From JABFSC01 sp031389045 (GTDB taxonomy: Bacteria; Desulfobacterota; Binatia; Bin18): a stretch of 5,239 nt of DNA. A program made the translations under genes and the position numbers. Shown here one piece after another: positions 1-5,239 of the stretch. Positions within the stretch are counted from its first letter, which is position 1; each line of letters starts with the position of its first letter. The stretch is from positions 1 through 5,239 of the forward strand of contig JANMSE010000040.1 of NCBI GenBank assembly GCA_031389045.1. Direction: 5' to 3'. The notes below the pieces were generated by a model. It was not told where the DNA came from. It saw only the letters and a list, made by a program, of their open reading frames with translations, and ran no database searches.

Positions 1-635
1 TCCGCTTTCTCGGCCAGGTTCGTCTTCCGTGGATCAATGACAATGAGTTTTGCTCCGCGCGCTTTGGCCTGGCTGATACGTGCGGCGGCAGCGGGCCACG
101 ACGCCTGGGGGTTGAAGCCCCACAGCAGAATACAGCGAGCGTGATCGTAGTCCGGGAACGGCGTGGACACGCCGTAGGTATACTGCGACCCGATCATTCG
201 ATTCCAGAGACAGATATGAGCAGTGCCCATATGATTGGGACTGCCGAAGGCGCAGGCTAGGCGAACTAGCCATTGCCAGTAGTCGCTGGTGCCTGTACCG
301 CTCGGTGTCCCAAGGCTAAAGACCACCGCCTCGGCTCCGTATCGTGCCTTGATGTCGAGGAGCCGAGAGGCTGCCATCGTCATTGCCTCCTCCCACGAGA
401 TCCGCACCCATCCGGGGTCTGGATCTCCTTTGGGGCGGGTGCGCTTCATGGGGTATTGGAGGCGGTCAGGCGAGTAGACAATCTCAGGAGCGGCGGTTCC
501 CTTGACACAGATACCCTCATTCGGGTGCTCGGGGTCTGGTTGCACCTTGGTAAAGACACCGTCCTCGACCGTCGCTAGGACGCCACAGCTAGACACACAC
601 ATCGCGCAATAGGTGTGCATTTGCTCAATAGCCAT
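1..635 (-). CDS. Molybdopterin (bis-MGD) / [4Fe-4S] oxidoreductase, N-terminal part
   Basis: This is the first 211 codons of a DMSO-reductase-superfamily molybdoenzyme; the rest lies beyond the left edge. The N-terminal iron-sulfur domain is clear: C10-x2-C13-x3-C17 and, after about 25 residues, C43 in a GICVKG context, the ligand pattern for one [4Fe-4S] cluster. It is followed by the usual SPDRLQYPMKR and WVRISWEEA segments (residues 55-84) that begin the molybdopterin-binding fold. C142, in the segment HICLWNR, sits where related enzymes place the Mo ligand (Cys or SeCys near residue 140 in formate dehydrogenases and acetylene hydratase), so a cysteinyl Mo/W site is likely. A WGFNP motif (172-176) and LIVIDPRKT (197-205) fit cofactor binding. 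No twin-arginine signal peptide is seen, so a cytoplasmic enzyme is inferred. The substrate cannot be told: formate dehydrogenase-like, polysulfide/thiosulfate reductase-like and hydratase-like members share this region. The ATG at 635 is supported by a strong ribosome binding site. The gene is divergent from the regulator at 941. Confidence 0.92.
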   Translation of the reverse strand, partial: MAIEQMHTYCAMCVSSCGVLATVEDGVFTKVQPDPEHPNEGICVKGTAAPEIVYSPDRLQYPMKRTRPKGDPDPGWVRISWEEAMTMAASRLLDIKARYGAEAVVFSLGTPSGTGTSDYWQWLVRLACAFGSPNHMGTAHICLWNRMIGSQYTYGVSTPFPDYDHARCILLWGFNPQASWPAAAARISQAKARGAKLIVIDPRKTNLAEKA

Positions 636-642
636 AGAGAGA

Positions 643-650
643 CCCTCCTT
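643..650 (-). promoter_or_regulatory. Strong Shine-Dalgarno sequence of the molybdoenzyme gene
   Basis: On the minus strand AAGGAGGG lies 7 nt before the ATG at 635-633. This is close to a perfect anti-16S match at ideal spacing. It decides the start codon and agrees with the first iron-sulfur cysteine falling at residue 10. Confidence 0.9.
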
Positions 651-880
651 CCCCTGATTCGTGCAGCGTGAAGAGACCTGCCGGTGATCGGCCTTCGCCT
701 GTTAGATTGTCACCGCTCTTTTCAAACCTACCCGCTACGATGAGCCTTCCCACAGTGTACTTCTCCTTTTTCATGGCACGCGTGATTGGAGTGATCTGTT
801 TCAAATCAAGGGCCTAACCTGTACTGTACGGCGGCCTGTTCTCCACGAATCGACAATAGCCCTTGTGCCACGGCGAAGTC
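651..880. other. Divergent intergenic region, no gene recognised
   Basis: These 230 bases separate the molybdoenzyme start from the repeats upstream of the regulator. I see no credible small gene, RNA gene or riboswitch fold. Promoters for both genes are expected here, but no convincing -35/-10 pair stands out on either strand. A short near-palindrome, GTACTGTAC (821-829), and a sigma-54-like near miss (774-789) were noted but not accepted as sites. Confidence 0.5.
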
Positions 881-884
881 TTTT

Positions 885-917
885 AATTTCTTTGTAATTT
901 CCTTTTAATTTCTTTGT
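885..917 (+). promoter_or_regulatory. Three 11-bp direct repeats, candidate operator for an OmpR/PhoB-type regulator
   Basis: Three abutting 11-bp units occupy 885-895 (AATTTCTTTGT), 896-906 (AATTTCCTTTT) and 907-917 (identical to the first). Counting flanking T residues, a perfect 15-bp repeat, TTTTAATTTCTTTGT, occurs at 881-895 and 903-917, exactly 22 bp apart. An 11-bp period places every unit on the same DNA face. This is the known arrangement for OmpR/PhoB-family winged-helix proteins, which bind direct repeats head to tail. The gene beginning 23 bp downstream encodes just such a domain, so autoregulation, and possibly control of the divergent molybdoenzyme, is a reasonable inference. 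The alternative is that this is another short tandem repeat of the kind abundant in this locus. The block is strikingly AT-rich against GC-rich neighbours. Confidence 0.5.
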
Positions 918-940
918 GGCTCTGCTAAGAGCGGACCTAT

Positions 941-3900
941 ATGCAGTCCGCGCAGCAGGTGAGCTTTGCTCATTTTCGTTTAGATCTCGCCAACGAGCAG
1001 CTTTGGCGTGGGAACAAACCCGTTTCCTTGCGCCGTCAAACCTTTGCCGTATTGCGCTATCTGGTCGAGCATGCGGGGCAAGTGGTGAGCAAAGCGGCGT
1101 TGCTCGATGCGCTCTGGCCGGGCGTCTACGTGACTGACATGGCACCGATGATCTGCATTCGCGAGCTGCGCAAGGCACTGGGCGATGATGCCCGTGTCCC
1201 GCAGTTCATCGAGACCGTGCATCGACGGGGGTATCGGTTTATCGCCTCACTCACCACCAAACCAGTAACCAGTAGTCAGTATTCAGTAATCAGTAGCTAC
1301 TCCTCTCCACCAACCCCTAGCACCCAATACCCAGCCCCCACCCTGGTTGGCCGAGAAGCTGAACTAGCACAACTGCACAGCTGGTTAGAGAAAGCGCTAC
1401 GCGGTGAGCGACAATTAGTGTTCGTCACTGGAGAGCCGGGGATTGGCAAGACGACGCTCATCGAAGCCTTTCTGCAAAGTCTAGCGTCTAGAGTCCAGCG
1501 TCTAGAGTCAGAAAACCAGAAGCCTCTCCTTTCGCGGGCTCGGACTCTAGACCCTAGCCCCCAACCCCTAACCCCCAGCCCTTGGGTCGGCCGTGGGCAG
1601 TGTGTGGAGCACTATGGCGCCAGTGAGCCGTACCTGCCCGTATTGGAAGCGTTGGGCCGATTGGGCCGCGGACCAGACGGGGAGCATCTTATTGCCGTGC
1701 TACGCCAGTATGCGCCGACCTGGCTGGTGCATCTGCCTGCGCTGGTCAGTCCGGCTGAGCGGGAGCAACTCCAACGGGAAGTGCAAGGAGCCACCCCGCA
1801 GCGGATGCTGCGAGAGATGGCCGAGGCGCTGGAAGCGCTCACGGCTGAACGCCCTCTCCTGTTAGTGCTGGAAGACCTGCACTGGAGCGATGTCTCGACG
1901 CTGGACTTACTATCCGTCGTAGCACGGCGGACGGAGAAGGCACGGCTGTTCATCATTGGCTCCTATCGACCTGCAGAGGTGTTAGGCAAGGGACACCCTC
2001 TGCGGACGGTTACGCAAGAATTGCACCTGCATACGCAGTGCGAGGAGCTGCGGTTAGGATTGCTGAGCGAAGAGGACGTCGCGGTCTACCTGAGAAAGCG
2101 GCTCTCGGTAGGGGCGCACAGCCGTGCGTCCTTCCAACGGTTGGCCACTCTCCTTCACCGCCGCACTGACGGCAATCCGCTCTTTCTCGTCAGCGTGGTC
2201 GAGGACCTCGTCACCCAGGGCGCGCTCGTCCAGGACAATGAGAACTGGGCGCTGCAAGAGGAAGGAGCAACGATCGAGAGGAGCGTGCCTGAAAATATCC
2301 GCCAACTGGTGGCCCGGCAGGGGGAACGGTTGTCTCGGGTAACGCAGCACATCCTGGAAGCCGGGAGTGTGGCAGGGATGGAGTTTTCGGCGGCGGCGGT
2401 GGCGGCAGCGCTAGCCTGGGATGTGGCAGACATTGAGGAGCAGTGTGCAGCCTTAGCCGGGCGCCAACAGTTTTTACGACCGACAGGAATTGCAGACTGG
2501 CCCGATGGCACAAGAGCGGCGCGCTATGGGTTTCTGCATGCCCTCTATCAGCAACTGTGGCACGAGCGGGTGAGTGTGAGCCAGTTACAGCGCTGGCAGG
2601 TACGGATCGGCGAGCGCAAAGAGGCAGCGTATGGCGAGCGCACGCGTGAGATCGCCACCGAGCTGGCAGTGCATTTTGAACAAGGGCGTGACTATCGAAG
2701 AGCCGTGCAGTATCTGCATCTCGCGGGAGAAAATGCTACTCGACGGAGCGCGAATAGAGAAGCGATCAGCCTGCTGACCAAAGGACTGGAGTTGCTCCAG
2801 GCCCTGCCAGACACGCCCGAACGCGCTCAACAAGAACTCACACTGCACGTCACTCTGGGAGTACCGTTACAGGCCATCAGAAGTTATGCCTCACCGGAAG
2901 TGATAGCTACCTATACCCGCGTCCGGGAACTGTGCCAACAGGTCGGAGAGAACCACCAGCTCTTCCCGGTCCTCTTCGGGCTGCGGAGGTTTCATCAGGT
3001 GCGGGGCGAGGTTCTCCCGGCGCACGAGCTGGGGGAGCAACTCCTGGGTCTGGCCCAGCGGGAGCACGACCCAGCCTTACTCGTGGAGGCCTATTGGGCA
3101 CTGGGCAGCACCTTATTCCTTCTGGGTGAGTTCAGTACGGCCCAGGCGCACCTGGCGCAGGACCTGACCCTGTATGACGCTCAGCGCCACCACTCCCATG
3201 TGTTCCTCTACGGCATAGAGCCAGGGATTTCTAGCCTCTGCAATGTATCCTGGGTCCTGTGGCATCTGGGCTATCCTGACCATGCGCTCCAGAAAAGCGA
3301 GGCAGCACGTACCCGAGCCCAAGAGCTGTCTCATCCCTTCAGCTTGGCCGCCGCCCGAGTTCTTGCTGCCATGACTCACCAGCTCCGCCAGGACAGAGCC
3401 CTGACCCGCGAGTGGGCCGAGGCAGCCATCACCCTCGCGCGCGAGCAAGGCTTTTCAGTGTGGTTAGGGCTAGGGAGTGTCCTGCAGGGCTGGGCACAGG
3501 CCGAACAGGGCCAGGGTGAAGAGGGAATTAGCCAGATCCGCCACGGACTGGCTACCCGCCAAGCCATAGGGGCAGGGATATTTCGCTCCTATGCTCTTGC
3601 CCTGCTGGCTGAGGCGTATGGGAAAGTGGGACAGGCCGGGGAAGGACTGACGGTGTTGACCGAGGCGTTGGCAGTGGTAGACAAGACTGGGGAGCGTTTC
3701 TACAAGGCCGAGTTGTATCGACTGTGCGGTGAGCTGACGCTCGCCCAGTCTAGGGTCCAGCGTCTAGCGTCTGGAGTCCAAGAAAATCAAAAGGCAAAGG
3801 GCAAAAGGCAGAAAAAGTTGTCAGTCGTCAGTTCTCAGTTGTCAGTCCCCAACCCCCAGCCCCTAGCACCCAACACCCAGGCGGAGGTGGAGCAGGAGGC

Positions 3901-4120
3901 GGAGGGATGTTTCCTCAAGGCCATCGAGATTGCGCGCAAGCAGCAGGCCAAATCGCTGGAACTGCGGGCAGTGATGAGCTTGACCCGTTTGTGGCAGCAA
4001 CAGGACAAGAAAAAAGAAGCACACCAAATGTTAGCGGAGATCTATGGGTGGTTCACCGAGGGGTTTGATACGAAGGACTTGCAAGAGGCGAAAGCGCTGC
4101 TTGCAGAATTGAGTCATTGA
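941..4120 (+). CDS. Winged-helix STAND/AAA ATPase transcriptional regulator with TPR-like C-terminus
   Basis: This 1059-residue protein is probably a signal-responsive transcription factor built like MalT/AfsR relatives but with an OmpR/CadC-type DNA-binding domain. Residues about 8-104 are a Trans_reg_C winged helix, with the typical LDALWPGVYVTD and ELRKALGDD segments and ending ETVHRRGYRFIA. After a Ser/Pro linker comes an AAA_16/STAND NTPase: LVGREAEL (135-142), Walker A GEPGIGKTT (164-172, K170), a conserved WVGRGQCVEHYG segment (215-226), Walker B LLLVLED (306-312) followed by LHWSD, and TDGNPLFL (409-416). From about residue 570 to the end it is TPR-like helical repeats, ending in the family-typical YGWFTEGFDTKDL. 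Three translated heptanucleotide-repeat inserts occupy roughly residues 108-134, 181-214 and 937-981; without them the length would be about 955 residues. An in-frame TAA at 926-928 rules out starts upstream of ATG 941. The preceding AAGAG is a weak ribosome binding site, and GTG 959 is a less likely alternative start. No transmembrane segment is apparent. The effector and regulon are unknown. Confidence 0.9.
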   Translation: MQSAQQVSFAHFRLDLANEQLWRGNKPVSLRRQTFAVLRYLVEHAGQVVSKAALLDALWPGVYVTDMAPMICIRELRKALGDDARVPQFIETVHRRGYRFIASLTTKPVTSSQYSVISSYSSPPTPSTQYPAPTLVGREAELAQLHSWLEKALRGERQLVFVTGEPGIGKTTLIEAFLQSLASRVQRLESENQKPLLSRARTLDPSPQPLTPSPWVGRGQCVEHYGASEPYLPVLEALGRLGRGPDGEHLIAVLRQYAPTWLVHLPALVSPAEREQLQREVQGATPQRMLREMAEALEALTAERPLLLVLEDLHWSDVSTLDLLSVVARRTEKARLFIIGSYRPAEVLGKGHPLRTVTQELHLHTQCEELRLGLLSEEDVAVYLRKRLSVGAHSRASFQRLATLLHRRTDGNPLFLVSVVEDLVTQGALVQDNENWALQEEGATIERSVPENIRQLVARQGERLSRVTQHILEAGSVAGMEFSAAAVAAALAWDVADIEEQCAALAGRQQFLRPTGIADWPDGTRAARYGFLHALYQQLWHERVSVSQLQRWQVRIGERKEAAYGERTREIATELAVHFEQGRDYRRAVQYLHLAGENATRRSANREAISLLTKGLELLQALPDTPERAQQELTLHVTLGVPLQAIRSYASPEVIATYTRVRELCQQVGENHQLFPVLFGLRRFHQVRGEVLPAHELGEQLLGLAQREHDPALLVEAYWALGSTLFLLGEFSTAQAHLAQDLTLYDAQRHHSHVFLYGIEPGISSLCNVSWVLWHLGYPDHALQKSEAARTRAQELSHPFSLAAARVLAAMTHQLRQDRALTREWAEAAITLAREQGFSVWLGLGSVLQGWAQAEQGQGEEGISQIRHGLATRQAIGAGIFRSYALALLAEAYGKVGQAGEGLTVLTEALAVVDKTGERFYKAELYRLCGELTLAQSRVQRLASGVQENQKAKGKRQKKLSVVSSQLSVPNPQPLAPNTQAEVEQEAEGCFLKAIEIARKQQAKSLELRAVMSLTRLWQQQDKKKEAHQMLAEIYGWFTEGFDTKDLQEAKALLAELSH
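1263..1340 (+). repeat. Heptanucleotide array 1, translated, in the linker between winged helix and ATPase
   Basis: Five consecutive 7-bp units of the form CAGTANN run from 1263 to 1297. After a 13-nt spacer (1298-1310), four units of the form YARNNCC follow (1311-1338: CAACCCC, TAGCACC, CAATACC, CAGCCCC). The block is translated as a Ser/Thr/Pro-rich linker of about 27 residues (108-134) between the DNA-binding and ATPase domains, a place where length variation is easily tolerated. The form resembles the heptanucleotide STRR repeats described in cyanobacteria, though I cannot show homology. Confidence 0.85.
1480..1581 (+). repeat. Heptanucleotide array 2, translated, inside the ATPase core, with inverted arms
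   Basis: The left arm has four units of the TCTAGNG type (1480-1507). The right arm (1543-1581) reads in 7-bp steps GACTCTA, GACCCTA, GCCCCCA, ACCCCTA, ACCCCCA, then GCCC. GTCTAGAGTC (1500-1509, also at 1486-1495) is the exact reverse complement of GACTCTAGAC (1543-1552), so a 10-bp stem around a 33-nt loop can form. The block is 102 nt, exactly 34 codons, and encodes residues 181-214. It lies just after the Walker A helix and just before the conserved WVGRGQC strand, where relatives, as I recall the family, have only a short loop. Confidence 0.87.
3749..3881 (+). repeat. Heptanucleotide array 3, translated: 19 units in one unbroken register
   Basis: 133 nt divide into 19 heptads with no slip. 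They fall into four successive families: TCTAGNG-like (3749-3783), A/G-rich AAGGCAA-like (3784-3818), NGTCAGT-like (3819-3846) and MCCYARC-like (3847-3881). Translation gives residues 937-981, including a basic stretch QKAKGKRQKK (950-959) and a Pro/Gln/Asn-rich end. The array sits in a loop between TPR-like helices, after LYRLCGELTLAQ and before the conserved EGCFLKAIEIARKQQAKSLELR segment. Confidence 0.88.
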
Positions 4121-4230
4121 GTCATCGGGCGATTGAGCGATTGAAGAATTGAATCATTGAGCCATCGGGCGATTGGGCCATTGAAAAATTGTCTTCCTCA
4201 ATGACCCGATGAACAAATGAAGCAATGACC
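4108..4230. repeat. Octanucleotide tandem array between convergent genes, with an inverted right arm
   Basis: From 4108 the sequence divides into 8-bp units of the form ATYGRRNN: ATTGAGTC twice, ATCGGGCG, ATTGAGCG and so on, with ATCGGGCG recurring at 4164. About eleven units run to 4195. After CCT, four units in the opposite orientation follow (4199-4230: CAATGACC, CGATGAAC, AAATGAAG, CAATGACC). The array fills nearly all of the 116-bp gap between the regulator stop and the ilvB stop. The second unit contributes the regulator's TGA (4118-4120). CATTGA (4179-4184) can pair with TCAATG (4198-4203), and CATCGGG (4123-4129, 4163-4169) with CCCGATG (4205-4211). A role in 3'-end formation for both transcripts is possible, but no T-tract typical of an intrinsic terminator is seen. 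Confidence 0.88.
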
Positions 4231-4236
4231 CCAGGG

Positions 4237-5239
4237 TCAGATGTTCGACCCCTGCTTATTCGGATGGGACCTTTGCGCGAGATCGTCATCGGACATGATG
4301 ATGTCCTGATAGGTCGCGCCCGCCGGGATCATGGGGTAGACGTTTTCCTCGGGCCGCACGATGATGTCGAGCAGATACGGTTCGTCCGGGTCAACCAGCA
4401 TCCGCTCATAAGCGGCGCGCAGGTCCTCCTGGCGGGAGACTCGTTCCGCCGTGACGCGATACCCGTGGGCGATCGCGAGAAAGTCCGGGTAAATGTCGGC
4501 CTCTCCGACGCGCTTCACCGCAGACGCTGGATCACTCAGGCTGCTATCCGCCCGGCGTCCTTTATAGATCATATCCTGCCATTGGCGGACCATACCTAAC
4601 CATTGGTTATTGATCACCACCACTTTGACGCCGACGCCGTACCGATGGCAGGTGCTCAACTCATGGATGGTCATGTTCAGACTTCCGTCTCCATCAATGT
4701 CAATCACCATCCGCTCCGGACAGCCGACCTTCGCTCCGATGGCCGCCGGCAGACCAAAGCCCATTGTCCCGAATCCTGAGCTACTGAGAAAAGACCGCGG
4801 TCGGCGCACCTGGTAGTGTTGCATCGCCCACATTTGGTGCTGTCCGACGCCGAGCGTTACGAGCGCGTTGCCGTCGGTCATCTGACTGAGGAGCGCGATG
4901 GCATACTGCGGCGTGAGTTCATGCTTCTCGGCTACCTGTAGTGGATAGTGCTCTTTCAGGTCGGTGACGTATCGCACCCAGTCCGTGTACTCACCCGGCT
5001 GCGCGGCATCAACCAACTGCTGTAGTGCCTGGCGCAAGTCGGCGCAGATCGGCAGCGTGACCGGTTTGTTCTTGTTGAGCTCAGCCCGGTCAACATCAAT
5101 ATGGATGATCGTGCCGTGCTTAATGAACTCGCTTACTTTGCCGGTCACGCGATCGTCAAATCGAACGCCCACCGCCAACACAACGTCTGCTTCGTTGATC
5201 GCCACGTTGGCGTACTTCGCACCGTGCATCCCGAGTGCG
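4237..5239 (-). CDS. ilvB: Acetolactate synthase large (catalytic) subunit, C-terminal part
   Basis: This ThDP-dependent enzyme condenses two pyruvates, or pyruvate with 2-oxobutyrate, in the first common step of branched-chain amino acid synthesis in the cytoplasm. The frame is open to the right edge (visible start A-L-G-M-H-G-AKYAN), so about 240 N-terminal residues are missing; the ATG at 5229 is internal. The central domain shows VGVRFDDRVTGKVSEF and IIHIDVDRAELNKN. The C-terminal ThDP domain shows SSSGFGTMGFGLPAAIGAK, then GDGS (4681-4692) and, 24 residues after GDG, the NN of INNQWLGMVRQWQ: the GDG-x(24-27)-NN ThDP/Mg signature. MVRQWQ and the tail VYPMIPAGATYQDII are typical of acetolactate synthase rather than pyruvate oxidase or glyoxylate carboligase. 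The stop is TGA (4239-4237). No ilvN/ilvH regulatory-subunit gene follows it; the convergent octamer array and regulator come next. Confidence 0.96.
   Translation of the reverse strand, partial: ALGMHGAKYANVAINEADVVLAVGVRFDDRVTGKVSEFIKHGTIIHIDVDRAELNKNKPVTLPICADLRQALQQLVDAAQPGEYTDWVRYVTDLKEHYPLQVAEKHELTPQYAIALLSQMTDGNALVTLGVGQHQMWAMQHYQVRRPRSFLSSSGFGTMGFGLPAAIGAKVGCPERMVIDIDGDGSLNMTIHELSTCHRYGVGVKVVVINNQWLGMVRQWQDMIYKGRRADSSLSDPASAVKRVGEADIYPDFLAIAHGYRVTAERVSRQEDLRAAYERMLVDPDEPYLLDIIVRPEENVYPMIPAGATYQDIIMSDDDLAQRSHPNKQGSNI

Noticed and set aside
774..789. Sigma-54-like sequence TGGCACG followed by TTGG
   Set aside because: The spacing is one base too long, the essential GC of the -12 element is absent, and it lies about 150 bp from the regulator start.
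821..829. GTACTGTAC near-palindrome as an operator
   Set aside because: It is too short and occurs once, with no flanking symmetry strong enough to support a binding site.
801..1178. 125-codon open frame on the minus strand opposite the regulator's winged-helix region
   Set aside because: It is antisense to a clearly conserved domain, its protein is Arg/Ala/Ser-rich with no recognisable motif, and it has no good ribosome binding site.
1263..3881. CRISPR array interpretation of the repeats
   Set aside because: Units are only 7 bp, directly abutting and degenerate, with no spacers of regular length and no cas genes.
941..4120. Regulator as a pseudogene disrupted by repeat insertions
   Set aside because: The frame is open for 1059 codons, all key ATPase and winged-helix motifs are intact, and the inserts lack in-frame stops exactly where their repeat families would give them.
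4179..4203. Intrinsic terminator hairpin in the octamer array
   Set aside because: The CATTGA/TCAATG stem is only 6 bp and AT-rich with a 13-nt loop, and no T-tract follows on either strand; a terminator role remains possible but unsupported.
4225..4599. 124-codon open frame on the plus strand opposite the ilvB C-terminus
   Set aside because: The opposite strand encodes an unmistakable acetolactate synthase; this frame has no family features.

Overview
The window looks like chromosomal DNA from a moderately GC-rich bacterium. The most likely source is an uncultured or poorly characterised Gram-negative lineage. Entotheonella/Tectomicrobia-like, deltaproteobacterial or similar soil or marine groups are my inference from the gene types and repeat style; no marker gene here fixes the taxonomy. 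It holds parts of two metabolic genes and one complete large regulator. No tRNA, rRNA, transposase or CRISPR array is visible.

Layout. (1) Positions 1-635, minus strand: the first 211 codons of a molybdopterin (bis-MGD)/[4Fe-4S] oxidoreductase, cut by the left edge. A strong Shine-Dalgarno sequence precedes its ATG. (2) Positions 636-940: a divergent intergenic region. Its right part carries three 11-bp direct repeats (885-917), arranged like an operator for an OmpR/PhoB-type winged helix. (3) Positions 941-4120, plus strand: a 1059-residue signal-transduction ATPase with an N-terminal OmpR-type winged-helix DNA-binding domain, a STAND/AAA_16 NTPase core and a long TPR-like helical C-terminus. 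(4) Positions 4108-4230: an array of 8-bp repeats that fills almost the whole gap between two convergent stop codons and supplies the regulator's own stop. (5) Positions 4237-5239, minus strand: the C-terminal 334 residues of the acetolactate synthase catalytic subunit (ilvB), cut by the right edge.

The most unusual content is a set of short tandem repeats. Besides the octamer array, three heptanucleotide arrays (1263-1340, 1480-1581, 3749-3881) lie inside the regulator coding region and are translated. They build Ser/Pro/Gln-rich or basic loops between or within conserved domains. The heptad families contain potential TAA/TAG triplets. In every unit where such a triplet would fall in the regulator's frame, the base has changed to give CAG, CAA or TAT, while most out-of-frame slots keep the stop triplet. 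This argues that the arrays are invasive or expanding DNA elements accommodated by a gene still under selection, not evidence of a pseudogene.

Functionally, the divergent pair (molybdoenzyme and regulator) could form a regulator-target unit, with the regulator binding the 11-bp repeats. That is inference from position and domain type. The ilvB gene is convergent and probably unrelated in function.
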